Shown here: piece after piece, positions 1 through 12,265 of the stretch
Layout of the letters: each line of letters begins with the position of its first letter
How positions within the stretch are numbered: the stretch's first letter is position 1
Assembly: GCA_025504975.1 (NCBI GenBank)
Contig: JANUWI010000003.1
Location: forward strand, 2,294,001-2,358,000
Direction of reading: 5' to 3'
DNA from: Plenodomus lindquistii
Lineage: Eukaryota; Ascomycota; Dothideomycetes; Pleosporales; Leptosphaeriaceae
DNA length: 64,000 bases
Made by a program: the position numbers and the translations under genes
The notes under the pieces: generated by a model
The model's database searches: none
What the model was told of the DNA's origin: nothing
The model's input: only the letters and a program-made list of their open reading frames with translations

Positions 1-3000
1 CAACAGCAACTGAAGTCGCCGAACAGGCTGAGCAACACGAGGGAGAGGGATTGCAAAACGAGGCAGAGGTAGCCTCTGGAGAGGCAGCCGCTACGGGAGG
101 AGAACCTACAATTCCTATCAGCGAAGAAGAAGCTGAGCACAGAGAGCCTGTACTCGAAGATTCCGAGCAAGAGAGGCTTGAAGCCGAAGCACGAATCGCT
201 TCAGAGGCTGCGAAGAAGGCCTTAAAAGAAGCAGAGGAAGCTGAAGCGACCCGCATCGCTGCAGAAGAAGCCTTGCGTGAGCCAACAACTCTTCCTGCAA
301 GCGATGAGTCGGAACATGCACCAGAGACAGCAGACGTCGAGTCTATATCCACTCGACAAACTTCAACTGCTGAGACAGACGACGTGCAGAAGACCCACGC
401 AAATGCTGTCCCAGACATTCAGGCACACGAATCAGCTCGTGTACTCTCACCCGAGCCCCTGTCAGGTGCTGAGGTGGACAATGGAGCAGTGCAGCCAGCA
501 AGGGCTCCAGCACCTCCTGCAGTAGCCAGCCCACCACCTTCCTTGTCAGGCCCGAGATGGTCATACAGGGACCTAGAATCACCTCATTCCAGAAGGGTTG
601 AGGCGCCAAAACGGAGGTCACGGGATTCAGATCCGATTTACGCCCCGAGGCCGCATGCCGTTGCTCAACTTATTGAAGACAATAGGCCGCCTGCTCCCAG
701 TCCACCAATTGGCAGAGCTCATTTAAGGTACGTCACTACGCAGTATTATTCTCCACGATACACCGGCGATGTTCGCACCGCCAAGCCCCACTCTGTAAGC
801 TTTCACATCCACGGGCATGCTACTCTAGCAAAACCCCATGAAATCCCGTCCGGCCCATCAGCAACACCGGAGTCGTTTACTGACACTCCAATTACTTCTA
901 GGCAAAATTCAGCTTTCGATTCTGAGGACGAGTCCGACTCTGCCCTAATCCGGTCTAGGCGACACCCTCGAGGCGGTGAGACACATGACACTTCGCGCGG
1001 ACCCACTTTTGGGCCTGCGCCAGCGCATCGTGGCGGGTTTGCCTCGCGAGTGCCCGTGGAGCCGCCATACGCCAACCCTCCACCGCCTCCTCCAGGCTAT
1101 CATCCCAGATACTATGCGCCGCCAGCCCCACCTTACTACCAGAACCCTGGCCATGGCATGAGTCAGCCAGGCTACCCAAGTCCTCATCCCTATGGCCCCT
1201 CCTCACACTCTTCTTCCTCTCCCTATCAAGAGTCGTGGAACCAGTACCCACCGGGGTATCCTCCTTATGGCAGCCCACATCAACGACATGATTCCTCAGG
1301 CTCAAGGGACTATCCTGTGCATGCTATAGAGAACGGATCTGCAGACGACGATTCTGGTGACGTCTTCTCACGCATAGCGCAGGCCATCCCTGATTTGCAT
1401 GTCCTGTTGGCTAAGTACAAGGAGACGCATAGCCAGCTGAGTGTGAGAGAAGACTTACTTCGTCGAGCAAGCGTCGAACAGGAAGCCAAGATAAGAGCAA
1501 AGGATGAGGAGATAGAGGACTTGAGAGACGAGATTGACAACTTGGATACCAAGCACTCTGCCGAGGTAGCCCAACTTCGATTCCAGATCGACAATCTAAG
1601 AGAACAAGTCAAAGACCTGCGCGAACTAAAAGCGAAGACGGAAAAGGAGAACGAAGCTGCCAGGGTAGCACGAGACGCAGCAATGAAGTCCTGGGAGGCC
1701 AAGTACAAGGAGCTGGAAGATGCCCACGCAAAGGCTTGGAAGGACTTCGACGACTGGAAGTCCGCTTCCAACACCAAGAACGATGCCGAGAAGATCGCCC
1801 TCGCAATTCAGTTCGACAAGAAGTTGAAGGAAGCAGACATGCTTGCAGAGAAGCAGCGACAAGAGGCCGCCGCTGTTTTCATGCAAGAGAAAGAGGAGCT
1901 CAGGGCTGAGCACCAAAGGCAGTTGCGCGAGCGCGAGGCTAGCTTTGAGCAAGTGCGCGCCGAGCTCGAACACAAACTTGGTGCCGCTCAGATCGATCGC
2001 GAGGAAGCTCTCAAGTATGAGCGCGAAAGCCGAGAGGTTTGGTTTGCGGAGCGCGAGAATCTTACCAAGGCCCATCTGGAGGATCGTGATAGTCTCCAGC
2101 AGGCCTGGCAAGAGCAGCGAGACCTTTTGGAGTTCCAATACCAGAAAGCCAAAGATGAGTCTGATCGCGCTTGGACTGCACTTCATGCTGGTGCTGCCAG
2201 AAAGGCTGAGGAGGAGAGGGCCAGAGCTGATCAGCTGGCGAGGGAGAATGAGGAGCTGATGATGCGATTTGCTGCGCTGAAAGAAGAGAGCCAGAAAGAG
2301 AAGGATGTCATCAAGAGTGTTGCCATGAACATCGAGTCGGAGAAATCTCGCCTCGAGAAGCTCATGGAGTGCTATGGAGACATTGCTGAGATCAAGAGTA
2401 AGGGTGACAACTACTAGTAAGTCCTTTCATATGTCATTCTTGAAGTGTTGTCCCGGTGGTAGCAGACCACACAGAGAGCGAAGGTAACAGCAGACCCATG
2501 CTGCAGGGATAAGGCTGAATACCTTCGATGTCTCTTGCAGTTTCCTTGGGAACAGTAAAGCACGCTGAAGCAGTATAGCCCTATCTTTGTAGCATGGGCA
2601 TCTGGAGGCTCGATTGGAGCACAACTCATGTCTCTATACACCATCTGTAGCGTCTGCTCCACCGTAATACAATATTTGCTCTTCTCTTGCCCACCCCACG
2701 TTGTATTGCGACTGTCTGAAATCCTTGTCTGACCATTGCGTGCAGTCTAGTGTCATTCTCTCAGCTCCAGAAGCAGATCGTTGATCTTGCCTCGACTCAC
2801 TTTATGCACCTCCCCGTACGGCCTCCAGCAGAAGACCTCGCGCAAGTCCCATCGAACCTTCCATCCTTCCTTGGTGATACCACCGCCTCAAGGTAAGTTC
2901 ACTTTAGATGTTTTGACATTCTCTGACAACGCAACTCTAGACAAGTCCGCGCTGCTTACATTGCGCATACGGTCTCCAAGTTGATTACATACCGTGTCTT

Positions 3001-4900
3001 CGGGCCCTTCTTGTTCAGCCTAGGCACTCGATACGACAAAGCGGATTCTCTATTCTCATCGATGAGCAACCATATTCGTGCCAAAAGCACCCGTAAGGAG
3101 GCCATTTGGCGCCAACAGACACTGCTCGCTGCATTTACTAGCAGCGGTGCCAAACAGCGCATCAACACTGCAGCCGGTACCGTTGTTGAAGAGATCGTCA
3201 ATGCAATCAAGCACTTTGCCGATCCGAAAGAGGAAGACAATATCAAGATCGCGGTCAAGCGAATCGTCAAGGTTGCCGCTGAGACTTGGCGATTTGCACG
3301 TCTTGAGCGTGAAATGATCACAGCAGTCATGCCTGCATTGGAAGACCAGGAACACTCCTTCAATGGACCAGAGTACTGGGGCACATATAAGCCCGAAGGC
3401 GACAAGCCTGAAGGTACACTGATAGGATCGCTAGATAGCGCCGCGCCCCAACCCGACGAACATGCCCAACTCCTACTGAGGCTTTTCCCAGTCATCTATC
3501 GCGAACCGAAACACGAGAACTTCCATCGCGACGGCGAGGAGCATGATACGGGTTGCACATTCCATCATGGGTTGGCACTGTACAGTGACGCAGATGCCGT
3601 AGTTGCAAGGACGGAGGAGCTTAGGTCTGCTGGTTTGCCGCCCTATACAACTGTTTCGACGAGTCCGAGTGCTGAACATGGCAAGTTTCCGCCGCCGGCA
3701 TGCCCTCCACCTCGCGAACCTTTGCCTTCCCCTCCCGCACATCGTCGCTTCGCTCCCGAGACCGCGATCGAGGCGTCTGAGATCGGGTCCTTGCTCGGGG
3801 GATCGAAATCACCACCCCCATCACCACCGAAACCTGAGAGGATGCAAAGGAGGAAGAAGTCGACACCCCCACCTCCCCCGTCTTCGATACCGTCATTTGA
3901 CGATTCGACGCCATACAAGCCGGTGACGGCTTACAGGCGTCCACCCCCGGGCACGATTGATTTCGCCAGCCCGCGAAACCTCATTGGTGTGTTGCCGCCA
4001 GTCGAAAGTCTGGCCCCACCGAGCTCGTTCTCAAGGACTTCTGTGCCATTGCCAGGGTCTCGGTCACAAAACTCTTTGAAGTCACGAAAGGCTCCTCCTG
4101 GGTACCCTCCCCCACCACCGCCAGAGATGTCTCAAGAGACTTTGCCTGAGCCGTCGCCAATGGAGAGCGCTGTGCTTCCCGAATCGTACTCTCAGTCCAC
4201 ATTCGACATGGACTCTACAATCGACGGACCTGACACTTGGGAACTGCCAACACCACCTCATTCCCGCTGCAGCTCACCGGAGCGCACCATGTCTCCTCTT
4301 TTCGAGGCGGTCGATGAAATTGACGAGCTCCAATCTGTTCGCAGTAGTCGCCCAACAACCGCCTCTTCGAGACGGCGCTCGACCCATACCCGCCGCTCTG
4401 TAGACATCACCAAGGACTCTGAGCTACCCGACATTACACCTGTGGGAGAAGGCATGGAGGCTAAGCGTCGAAGCAGTACCTACGCGCTCAGCCATCGATC
4501 GACGAAGTCGGGCGACTCAGATCGAACGGAGAAGACGTCCAAGTCTGAAAGGACAGAGAAGTCGAGCAAGAGCGGACGAAATGCCAAGTCTCACTACCTG
4601 TGCGAGAGCCGCAGCGCCGCAGTCAAGGCATTGTACCCAGATGGACCGTTGGCTGGAAGAAGCGCCGATGGATCGTCCAAGGGCGGCTCCGTCAAGAACG
4701 AGAAGAAGAGGGATCGCGACAGTAGGGATTCGACGAAGGAATCTACAAGAGACTCGGCGAGAGACTCTGTGAGGGATCTCAGAGAGCTGAGGAGTCAGAT
4801 AAGCACGGCCTTTACCATCTCTGACAACGGCACCTGGGACACCAACAGCCAGAGTCGTATGAGCGAGGAGGCAAATCCTCCTACCACAGTCTTCTTTTGA
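1..4900 (+). CDS. large coiled-coil / proline-rich protein, 5'-truncated by the window edge
   Basis: The reading frame is open from position 3, so the start lies upstream. I infer three exons: <1-2416, 2746-2892 and 2941-4900 (about 1,506 residues visible). Intron 1 (2417-2745, GTAAGT...GCAG) removes what would be a TAG stop at 2415-2417. Intron 2 (2893-2940) is 48 nt. The splice restores a continuous stretch reading GDNYYLVSFSQLQKQIVDLA, then ...GDTTASRQVRAAYIAHTVSK. The first part is acidic and Ala/Glu-rich, followed by a Pro/Tyr-rich segment (about residues 330-430 of the visible part) and a long Glu/Lys/Arg coiled coil (about 450-790). After the junction comes a conserved, weakly hydrophobic block (...TYRVFGPFLFSLGTRYDKAD), then a Ser/Pro-rich, probably disordered tail. 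This organisation recurs in uncharacterised ascomycete proteins, and I do not know a function. Splice phases are well supported; the role is unassigned. Confidence 0.85.
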
Positions 4901-5512
4901 GAGCGTCTGGAGTAGCTGGGTCAATCGATACCCTCTTGTGATTAGGTTGATTTTGTGTTTGCCTTGGCGTTTGGTTTTTCTTTCCATGCTCTACGGGCAT
5001 GAAGCGAGCATAGCGACGATGGATCTTCCGAGTATGATGGATGTTGATGATGGACAGATGTATGGAACGACAGCCTAGCGTTTAACGATGATGGAGCAAG
5101 ATGCTCTCATAACGCGGCGTATTATGGATTTCCTTTGATAATGTCTTTCGCTTCGAATTCATTCCTTCGTTCAGACATGATCATGTATATTACACGGCCT
5201 AACCTTTATCTTTCTTGAAATTGAAAAATACTTCTTGATAGACAATACAACATCCCAAAACCAGCTCTACGAAAGAGCCCTAAAAAGTGAACGTGTGGAG
5301 AAGTACCAGCAATGCAGGATGAGAAGCACAAGTGAAGGCCGCTGAGCCGAATTTTCACCGGGATCTCCGTGTGATTGCCGAGCATCAAGCTTGAAGCTCT
5401 CGCGACCACCAACTTTACCACATTTTCAGATCACAGCAACGTCGTTCCCGGGCCCTAAACCACACATCTACGCGCTTTCAAACCCCAAAAACCATACCAC
5501 CAGTTCACCACC
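4901..5512. other. intergenic: 3' flank of coiled-coil gene and promoter of sdc1
   Basis: No reading frame with coding character is visible on either strand. It must hold the 3' UTR of the upstream gene and the start region of the Dpy-30 gene. The last 60 nt before the ATG are C/A-rich and purine-poor, common in fungal 5' UTRs. Confidence 0.5.
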
Positions 5513-6051
5513 ATGGCCGAACCAACCCAAGACCCCGCGCTCCAGCCCCAAACCGCAGAAACAGAAGCACCCCAAACCAACGGCCACGCGCCCCAATCCA
5601 CAGACATAGAAATGGCAGACTCAATCGCACAACCAGAGGTACCATTCCTTCCTTACCCTCAATCCCAGCTTTAACTAATCGTACACCACAGCTCCCCACC
5701 ACCACCTCCACCACCACCATCGCACCACAACCCAGCTCCGCGCCCGACCAACAACAACCTCCACCAGCCCTCCAACCCCAGCCCTCCGCCCCATCACCCG
5801 CACCAACTCCAGCACCAGCATCGCTCCCCGCCCCAGCCTCGTCGCGAAACTCGCCGCACCCTATTGCACAGCCGCAAGCACCCACACAGCCCATTCCACA
5901 CGGGAGTCCGACGCGCGTATATTTAAATCAGAATGTTACGCCGTATTTGCTAGAGGCGATGAAGCATTTGGCGACTACGGAGCCGGATAAGCCGTTGAAG
6001 TGGTTGAGTGAGTTTTTGGCGAAGAAGAGTGCGGAGATTGAGGGGCCTTGA
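5513..6051 (+). CDS. sdc1: COMPASS complex subunit Sdc1 (Dpy-30 motif)
   Basis: Two exons, 5513-5638 and 5692-6051, separated by a 53-nt intron (GTACCA...CACAG with TTAACTAATC as branch region); 161 residues. The N-terminal two thirds is low-complexity Pro/Ala/Gln/Thr. The C-terminus carries a clear Dpy-30 motif: TRVYLNQNVTPYLLEAMKHL followed by ...PDKPLKWLSEFLAKKS, matching the two-helix dimerisation motif of DPY30/Sdc1. In the family this motif docks on Ash2/Bre2 in the Set1/COMPASS histone H3K4 methyltransferase in the nucleus. The start ATG lies in CACCATGG, a good eukaryotic context. It is convergent with the ribosomal protein gene downstream. Family assignment rests on the motif and C-terminal placement. 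Confidence 0.9.
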
Positions 6052-6479
6052 GGAGAAGGTGGGTTGAAATGGATTGGCGATTGTGTACGGTGGTGGAGGA
6101 GTCGGGTTGAAGGATGTATGTGAAGACTGCGCAAGGATGGTACGCAGCGCATAGTATGGATAGGAGCAGGTCCCATGGATATAGCAGGATGCACACGCGC
6201 AAGAAAGGTAGACAGACATGCGCACTTTCGACCGAGACGTGTGCTGGCGTTCCAAAGCATTTGGCGGTCAGGTGTTAGGCAAAGAGATACCCAAGTACAA
6301 CGATATCACAATGGAAAGCAAAGTCAAGCATTGCACGTTGATATTGATTCAATTCAGAGATGATGCTTTTGATTCATTCCAGATCATAACCCTGCAGGGT
6401 ATCCTTAAAGCATCCATGCCCATGAAACTCCACTTAAATGTCTACCTCCATGACGACCACGCAACCAACCAACGAACGC
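6052..6479. other. convergent 3' flanks of sdc1 and rps13
   Basis: 428 nt between two stop codons of tail-to-tail genes. It is presumably two 3' UTRs, with no other coding frame or structured element recognised. Confidence 0.5.
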
Positions 6480-7210
6480 TTATGCGACGAGAGTGGAGGC
6501 GGTGGCGCTCTCGTACCTCCAGGTGGGAGGAAGGACACCGACGGACTTGTAGTAGCGGGAGAGACGGTGGATACGGGACTCGATGAGAATGAGGCGGCTG
6601 CTGAAGTTAGCACAGTTCGCCATGTTAAGTTCTTTGAAGGGGAACGTACAACTTGGAGTCACGGTCCTTGCGGTTGATGCTCAAGTGCTTGCGGACGGCA
6701 ACAGCCTTCTTGATGAGCATGTAGAGGTCCTCTGGGATCTCGGGGGCAAGGCCTAATAGCACCCTGTCAGCTTTGGACCAACAGAGGCAAGTTTATATAG
6801 CGCGGCAGATGCACGAGGGCAGAGCTGCTGTCGACTTGCGCTTCAGCTGGGGCAGGCAACCATACCGGAAGACTTGAGGATGCGGAGGATCTTGTTTCCG
6901 GTGACAACTGCGACATGTCAGTTACGAGTTGCATGTGCAATTTTGGAGTTGCGCATGACTTACCCTTGACCTGGGCGATACCGTGAGAGTCGCGGAGGAT
7001 CTCACCGATCCTGCAAATCCGTCAGTGTGCTGTCCCTGCCTGCTTCCAACGCAATTGTCCTTACTGGGAGGGAGTGGCGCCCTTCTTTGCGAGCTTGCAG
7101 ATCTGCTCGACAACCTGCTCGGGAGTGGTCTTCAACCACGCAGGAGGGTTGCGAGAGTAGGGGATAGCCGAAGCTGATATTCCCTTTCCGTTGCTGTGAA
7201 GACGACCCAT
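6480..7210 (-). CDS. rps13: 40S ribosomal protein S13 (uS15)
   Basis: Five exons on the minus strand: 7065-7210, 6964-7010, 6866-6907, 6650-6752 and 6480-6597. Introns are 54, 56, 113 and 52 nt, all GT...AG. The product is 151 residues, the usual eukaryotic uS15 length. Recognisable segments are MGRLHSNGKGISASAIPYSR at the N-terminus, PAWLKTTPEQVVEQICKLAK, IGEILRDSHGIAQVKVVTGN, ILRILKSSGLAPEIPEDLY, RLILIESRIHRLSRYYKS and a C-terminal ...YESATASTLVA. uS15 is a primary 18S rRNA-binding protein of the small-subunit body that reaches an intersubunit bridge. High intron number near the 5' end is typical of ribosomal protein genes. All frames close across junctions, so I regard the model as secure. 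Confidence 0.96.
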
Positions 7211-8035
7211 TGTGGATGATTGTACCGGACGGCGACCTGGTCGATTAGTACGGAAGTGAGTGATGGGCTGAGGACTTGAAGTTCGTGATTGATTTTCGCT
7301 TCGGCCACAACTGGCTGTGGTCGCTTAGAACGCTCGGGCCGCTTGGCGACGTGGCGCCCTTGAGCTTCAATAAAAAGTCTTCGAGCAACACCAACCTCGC
7401 ATCAACAACAAGACACACCAAGTGCGACGGATGCCGCTGCAATACATCCATCAATCATGGACCGTACGCAGACATCTTTGCTCATGTGATTCCACGTCTT
7501 CCAGCTAGTCTTCTTTTCGCCCGACCGCTCCTTGATTAGGTACGTTGATACACTTTCCTCACTCCATACCCACCGCACAGGGATGAACATTTCCATATAC
7601 TTATTTTCTGGTACCTCTTATTTTAGACGCCTTTATGGTGTCGATGCATTCAACGGACTCTTCTGATATGTTGCGCAACTACTGTTCCTTCAATCAACCT
7701 CGTTGGCTTGGCCTAGGCTGACTTGAAAACAGACAACTTTCTAAATTGACAGCTGCAAGTGAGATCATGCGTCCATGCGCCCTGCTTGGTGGCAAGCGCA
7801 ACACGCTCATTAGACAATACAATTCTTCGTACCTTCTCAAAGACATGACCACGTGCTTTCTTAATTCTCTTTCGAGACTTCCCCATATTCATGCGCGTCG
7901 TACGATGCCGCGTGTGCGCTTGGTAGACATGAGTCTACACAGTCATCGGATAGCTACATTCACCGAGCCTACTCGTCGCATGCAACACGACAGTTAATAT
8001 CGCTTCTGCAGCCAATCTTACTCGAAACATACATC
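7211..8035. other. intergenic: divergent promoter region of rps13 and tos1-like gene; unresolved short frames
   Basis: An ATG at 7457 opens only 10 codons before TGA. The same frame then stays open (7490-7660) past plausible splice signals (GTACGT at 7541, GCACAG at 7575-7580), but no splicing combination gave a recognisable protein. I see no tRNA or other RNA gene. Treat as noncoding unless transcripts show otherwise. Confidence 0.35.
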
Positions 8036-9494
8036 ATGAGACATACGTTACTCATTGCAGCCTCTCTGCTCCCTCTAGCCGACGGCAAGACTTCAGGTCA
8101 ACTATGCGCTGGCACTGCAGAGAAGTCTGACGGCAACTGGTACTGCTCTGAGGTCCAAGCCATCACCTACCGTAACATCAGTCAACCAGGCGCTTATAAC
8201 CGAACGGTCTCCGTTGATCCAAATACTGGCCTTTGCAGTCATGCCCGTCAAGACTATTCTGGCACAGGACCACAGACGCCGCTTTTCGGAGATGTAGGTC
8301 AGTGGCAGCATACAACAGCTCAAGCTGATTCTAGTCAAGGTCTCTATACACCTACGCGGCCCAATGAACGTCTCGCAGCTGGCGGTGTATCAGCTACCTA
8401 GTGAGATGCATACACTGAACAAACGGAACACTGTGCCATTCTATAGCCGCAGGCGGGCCCTAAGACAACGAGACAGCCCCCTTCCCAACAGTGACCTGCG
8501 ACCAGTCCCGACTTGGAAGAAGTCCTGGTTTCCCTTCTTCCGGAACCGCGAGACAACACCAGCAGGTAGTCAATTGACCGTCACATCAACCGTGCCAACG
8601 CCAACAGCACATACGCGTGCGATTCTAAAAAGACAGACCCCTGATGATTGGAGCCGGGTTGCTTACTACACGTCAAGCGCCGCAGCTCAAGCGACGGGTC
8701 TGTCATTTCTTGCCAATCTCGGAGACCCGCGAAAGTCAGGCACATTTGACTAGTACAGTGTCCGTCAACCTTGTTACGCATCATGCTAATATACAACAGT
8801 GCCTTCGGAAATTCATTGAGTTACGTGATGCCCAATGGCGGCCAAGTAGCTGCTGAGAGCCTTCCATTCGACGGCACTCTGGACACTTCCGAACGTGAGC
8901 TAGTGGTATTGACAGACAAGGAGTGCGATCAGGACTGTCCGTACTGGAGACCAAAAGCCACATCACACTGTACGTCATCTGTCATTCACCCGGCTCTAAA
9001 AGTGCCACTGACACCATATAGACGGCTGGTCCGGTTCCTCCAAAGCCTTCCTCATCGAGTTCCGAATGGACCACTACCAGAACCAAGGTACCGACCAAGG
9101 TCTCATATCCGATGCACCAGCACTGTGGTTTCTCAACGCCGCCATCCCGCGAATCCTCCAGTACGGCAATGATCGCAACAACATCCCGTGCTCGTGCTGG
9201 TCTACTGGCTGCGGCGAGTTCGACGCCTTCGAGGTTCTTGGAAACGGCGAAGACCGTGCAAAGTCTACATTGCATCGTCAGGGGAATCTTGAGGGAGGCG
9301 ACTCGAACTACTTCAGGAGACCAGTGGGAAAAACAATCAAGTTTGCAGTGGTTTGGCACTATCCACACATCACAGCGGTAGTATTGGACGACAGTTTCCA
9401 GTTTGGGGAGAGATTGTCAGATGCGCAGGTGCAGAGGTTGGTGCAGTATGATTCCAACAGCTGGGTGCATTCGCTGTTTCCCATTGGCGATTGA
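8036..9494 (+). CDS. Tos1-like secreted cell-wall glycosyl hydrolase family protein
   Basis: Four exons: 8036-8293, 8340-8752, 8800-8969 and 9022-9494 (437 residues), with introns of 46, 47 and 52 nt. A short hydrophobic N-terminus (RHTLLIAASLLPLADG) reads as a signal peptide. The mature N-terminal domain shows the Tos1_N pattern: LCAGTAEKSDGNWYCSEVQA, a later Cys, LFGDVSIHLRGPMNVSQLAV. A Thr/Pro/Ser linker follows (about residues 180-200), then the Tos1_C domain: TFDYAFGNSLSYV, DQDCPYW, SKAFLIEFRMDHYQNQGTDQ, DAPALWFLNAAIPRILQYG, PCSCWSTGCGEFDAFEVL. This matches the YJL171C/Tos1 family of GPI- or wall-associated proteins proposed to act on beta-glucan; enzymatic activity is not settled for most members. 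No C-terminal GPI signal is evident. For intron 1 I preferred 8294-8339, because it yields GDVSIHLRGP; a shorter donor choice at 8298 is possible. Confidence 0.88.
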
Positions 9495-10285
9495 CATGTG
9501 CTTGATGACCTAGACGAGGCCATGGAGGTAATTTGTCGAGCGTTGCGTATCAATGTCACCTACATAGTATAGACGAGATGTAAACTACTTTTCAAGTTCC
9601 AGTAGAGTGTTGCATGCCTGGGGGCAGTCGTGTGTGATCAATGGTTGCGAGCAATGCAAGAGTTGCGACGGGATGCAAGTTATCCACAGCAGCAGTAGAG
9701 ACAATGGAACCACGAAAGGTTGGAATAGCATGTGACAGAATCAGAAGTATAACTGATAGCGACTTCAGATAGCAGCAAGTTGTTGAGAGTCGTTGACGCC
9801 CCACAAGCTGCGAAATGCGGAGTGTGCAGCTGAGTGGCCGCAAAGAGGAAATGGCAGTGGCAACATGACTCGGGGTGGTTGGCTTGTGATTGTGCCGGGC
9901 CGGGTAGCGTTGCCCAAAGGGAGCAAAGCAACGACCGAGGTATGATTTCTGAACATGACCAGCCGCTTCTCGACCGACTGCGCGCGCATCCTCACACGTT
10001 GTTGTTCCATCTTCCTCGCCATCGTATCACTCACCACTCACCAGACACGCGCATTCTTGCCTGCACAGCGACGTGAATTTTGGTTGTTGACGCGGATCCG
10101 CTCATTCAACGGCTGTCACAGCCCGGCGACCCCCGCAGACTTTCGCCGCGATCGATCGTCGTGCAGCATTAGCCAGCCTTAGACGTCGCCCGAACCCGAA
10201 CCTCGCTCCTACGACATCGCGACAAACCTCTGGTCAGTACGCAACAATTCGCAGCACGGTGCGGTGAGGCGGCACACGCACACTC
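9495..10285. other. intergenic: tos1-like 3' flank and pex13 promoter
   Basis: About 790 nt without a supported gene on either strand. The right half (about 10,080-10,285) is richer in C and CG dinucleotides and carries the pex13 5' UTR. No structured RNA recognised. Confidence 0.4.
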
Positions 10286-11681
10286 ATGTCTTCTCCATCG
10301 CCACCAAAGCCCTGGGAGACTAGTGGAGGCGCAACGAGTGCCTCGGTCGGTCCGTTCTCCGTAATTTGTGCGTCTTGCGACAAGCACAGCTAACGACCGC
10401 GCAGGCCTCACTGGATCATCCACCAGCACAATGTCCTCCTCCACATCATCGACAGCGCCTCCGTTACCCTCGGTCCCCGATTCTCTCAGCACAGTCGCGA
10501 ATCGCAACGCGTCCAACTACTCGAACATGAACAGCCGTTACTCATCACCGTACGGAGGTGGCTACGGTGGTATGAGCAGCTACAGCTCTCCATACTCCGG
10601 CGGTTACGGCTCCATGTATGGTGGCATGGGTGGCATGGGCGGCATGTACGGTGGCATGGGCGGTATGGGAATGGGAGGCATGTACGGGGGCATGGGAGGC
10701 ATGGGAGGCATGCCAGGCGATCCCAACAGCAGTCTTACACAGTCATTCAGCCAAAGCACAGCCGCAACGTTCCAGCTCATTGAGAATATCGTTGGCGCAT
10801 TCGGCGGATTCGCGCAGATGCTACAAAGTACATATATGGCTACCCATTCGTCGTTTTTCGGTATGTTGCCATCCAGGGGCGTTTACAAAACATAATGCTG
10901 ACAACCAACAGCTATGGTATCGGTAGCAGAGCAATTCGGCAACCTGCGACAAACACTCGGCTCGGTCTTGGGCATCTACACAGTCATGCGGTGGATACGA
11001 ACAGCGATTGCGAAACTTACTGGACGACCACTACCAGCCGACGCAATGGCTCTGACACCTGCGAGCTTCGCAGCTTTCAACGGAAGGATGCCAGATGGAT
11101 CGCCAGCTCCCCCTAAGCCATCGAAGAAGCCTTTCATCGTTTTCATGCTCGCGGTCTTTGGCTTGCCATACCTTATGGGTAAGATGATTAAAGCGCTTGC
11201 ACGATCACAAGAAGCAGAAGAGCAACGGAGGATGCTAGAGAACCCACAAGCTGGCCAACCAATTGACCCCAACAAGCTTGAATTCTGCCGTGCGCTTTAC
11301 GACTTTACACCGAACTCCAACATGCAAGGCATGGACTTGTCTGTCAAGCAAGGCGACATGGTTGCGGTACTGAGCAAGAGCGACCCGATGGGAAACGCGT
11401 CGGAATGGTGGAAGTGCCGCTCACGAGACGGGCGGATGGGGTACCTCCCTGGAATTTACCTGGAGACTATCCAGCGAAAGACACCAGCCCAAATCACCAG
11501 TGGAAGCCAAAGTGGCAGCCCAGCTGGCAGCCGAACACAGACGATGACAAGCAGCACACTAGCGAGCAAGACGGCTACCATGACGGACGCGAAGGTGCCT
11601 GACAAGGTTGGTCCTAAGATGGACAGCAAGGCCGGCGATATGGGAGTTGAGAGCTTTCAGAAGGGTGCCTTTTACTCTTGA
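10286..11681 (+). CDS. pex13: peroxisomal membrane protein Pex13 (peroxin-13, SH3 domain)
   Basis: Three exons, 10286-10349, 10405-10860 and 10912-11681 (429 residues); introns 55 and 51 nt. It begins MSSPSPPKPWE, like other fungal Pex13 proteins, then a Ser-rich stretch and a Gly/Tyr/Met-rich repeat region (GGMGGMYGG type, about residues 70-130). That is the low-complexity YG-rich part known from the docking complex. The central region (about 140-270) carries FGNLRQTLGSV and a hydrophobic span KKPFIVFMLAVFGLPYLMGK (about 245-265) fit for a membrane segment. The C-terminal SH3 domain (about 297-360) reads RALYDFTP...GDMVAVLSK...WWKCRSRDGRMGYLPGIYLE, with the ALYDF and WW signatures. In the family Pex13 docks the PTS1 receptor Pex5 and Pex14 for matrix protein import. 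Exon 1 uses a GTCCGT donor; it gives the only in-frame join. Confidence 0.93.
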
Positions 11682-12265
11682 TTTTGCAGCGACTTCCCTG
11701 TCTCGTTTCTTGTATATTGCGACCTCTTGTTGCTCGGTCGGTTTTGGTGTTGCGCGGCGATGGAGCCAGCGGTGCTTATATGGGTGCGACGTTCGCTGGG
11801 AAAAGCTACGTTCTGGCGCAAGGCGAATTATGATATCGGCGTCTACAATATACCTTAGTTTGACTTGTTATACGTATGCCTTTAATGCAGAACTGCTTGA
11901 AGTTCCATCACCTGTCATCACTTTCGATCCTCCATTCGTTGGACTTCCGCCCTGCATGCATGGACATTGTTTGACAACACTAATTGTTGGGCCCAACAAT
12001 CTGATTCTACCACCACTCTGACATACGCGCGCGAACAAGCACCTGCATCAAAACTGCCTACACATCTGACTGTACGCCTACCTTTGACGTGGCTAGGCCG
12101 CAGCCCTCTGGATCCACTGCCCCGCCCCCGCGCTTTCGCGTTGGAGACCCTGCCAAAGCTCTCCAAGCAACCTTCAATTCCACTTGATCTCAACACCCAT
12201 AATAACGACGCAACGCTACACCGTGATACAACACAGCAAGCAGTAATAACATCGTAGTCGCCGCC
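11682..12265. other. intergenic: pex13 3' flank and E2 gene promoter
   Basis: No gene supported. It contains a perfect 18-bp palindrome at 11983-12000 (two 9-bp arms meeting at GGGCCC) roughly 265 nt upstream of the E2 start codon. Confidence 0.45.

Noticed and set aside
1310..2186. Long antisense frames over the coiled-coil gene
   Set aside because: Leu/Ser-rich shadows of a Glu/Lys/Arg-rich coiled coil. They have no motif and lie entirely within a well-supported exon.
2781..2984. Short plus frame between the two halves of the first gene
   Set aside because: This interval is exon 2 plus intron 2 of the same gene in another frame. The spliced frame gives a continuous conserved protein.
5505..5894. 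129-codon antisense frame over sdc1
   Set aside because: Gly/Ala/Val-rich shadow of the Pro/Ala-rich low-complexity part of Sdc1.
7457..7660. Possible small gene with an internal TGA
   Set aside because: The frame before and after the TGA is open, but no splice combination or known family fits. The TGA is not in a UGA-CUA context.
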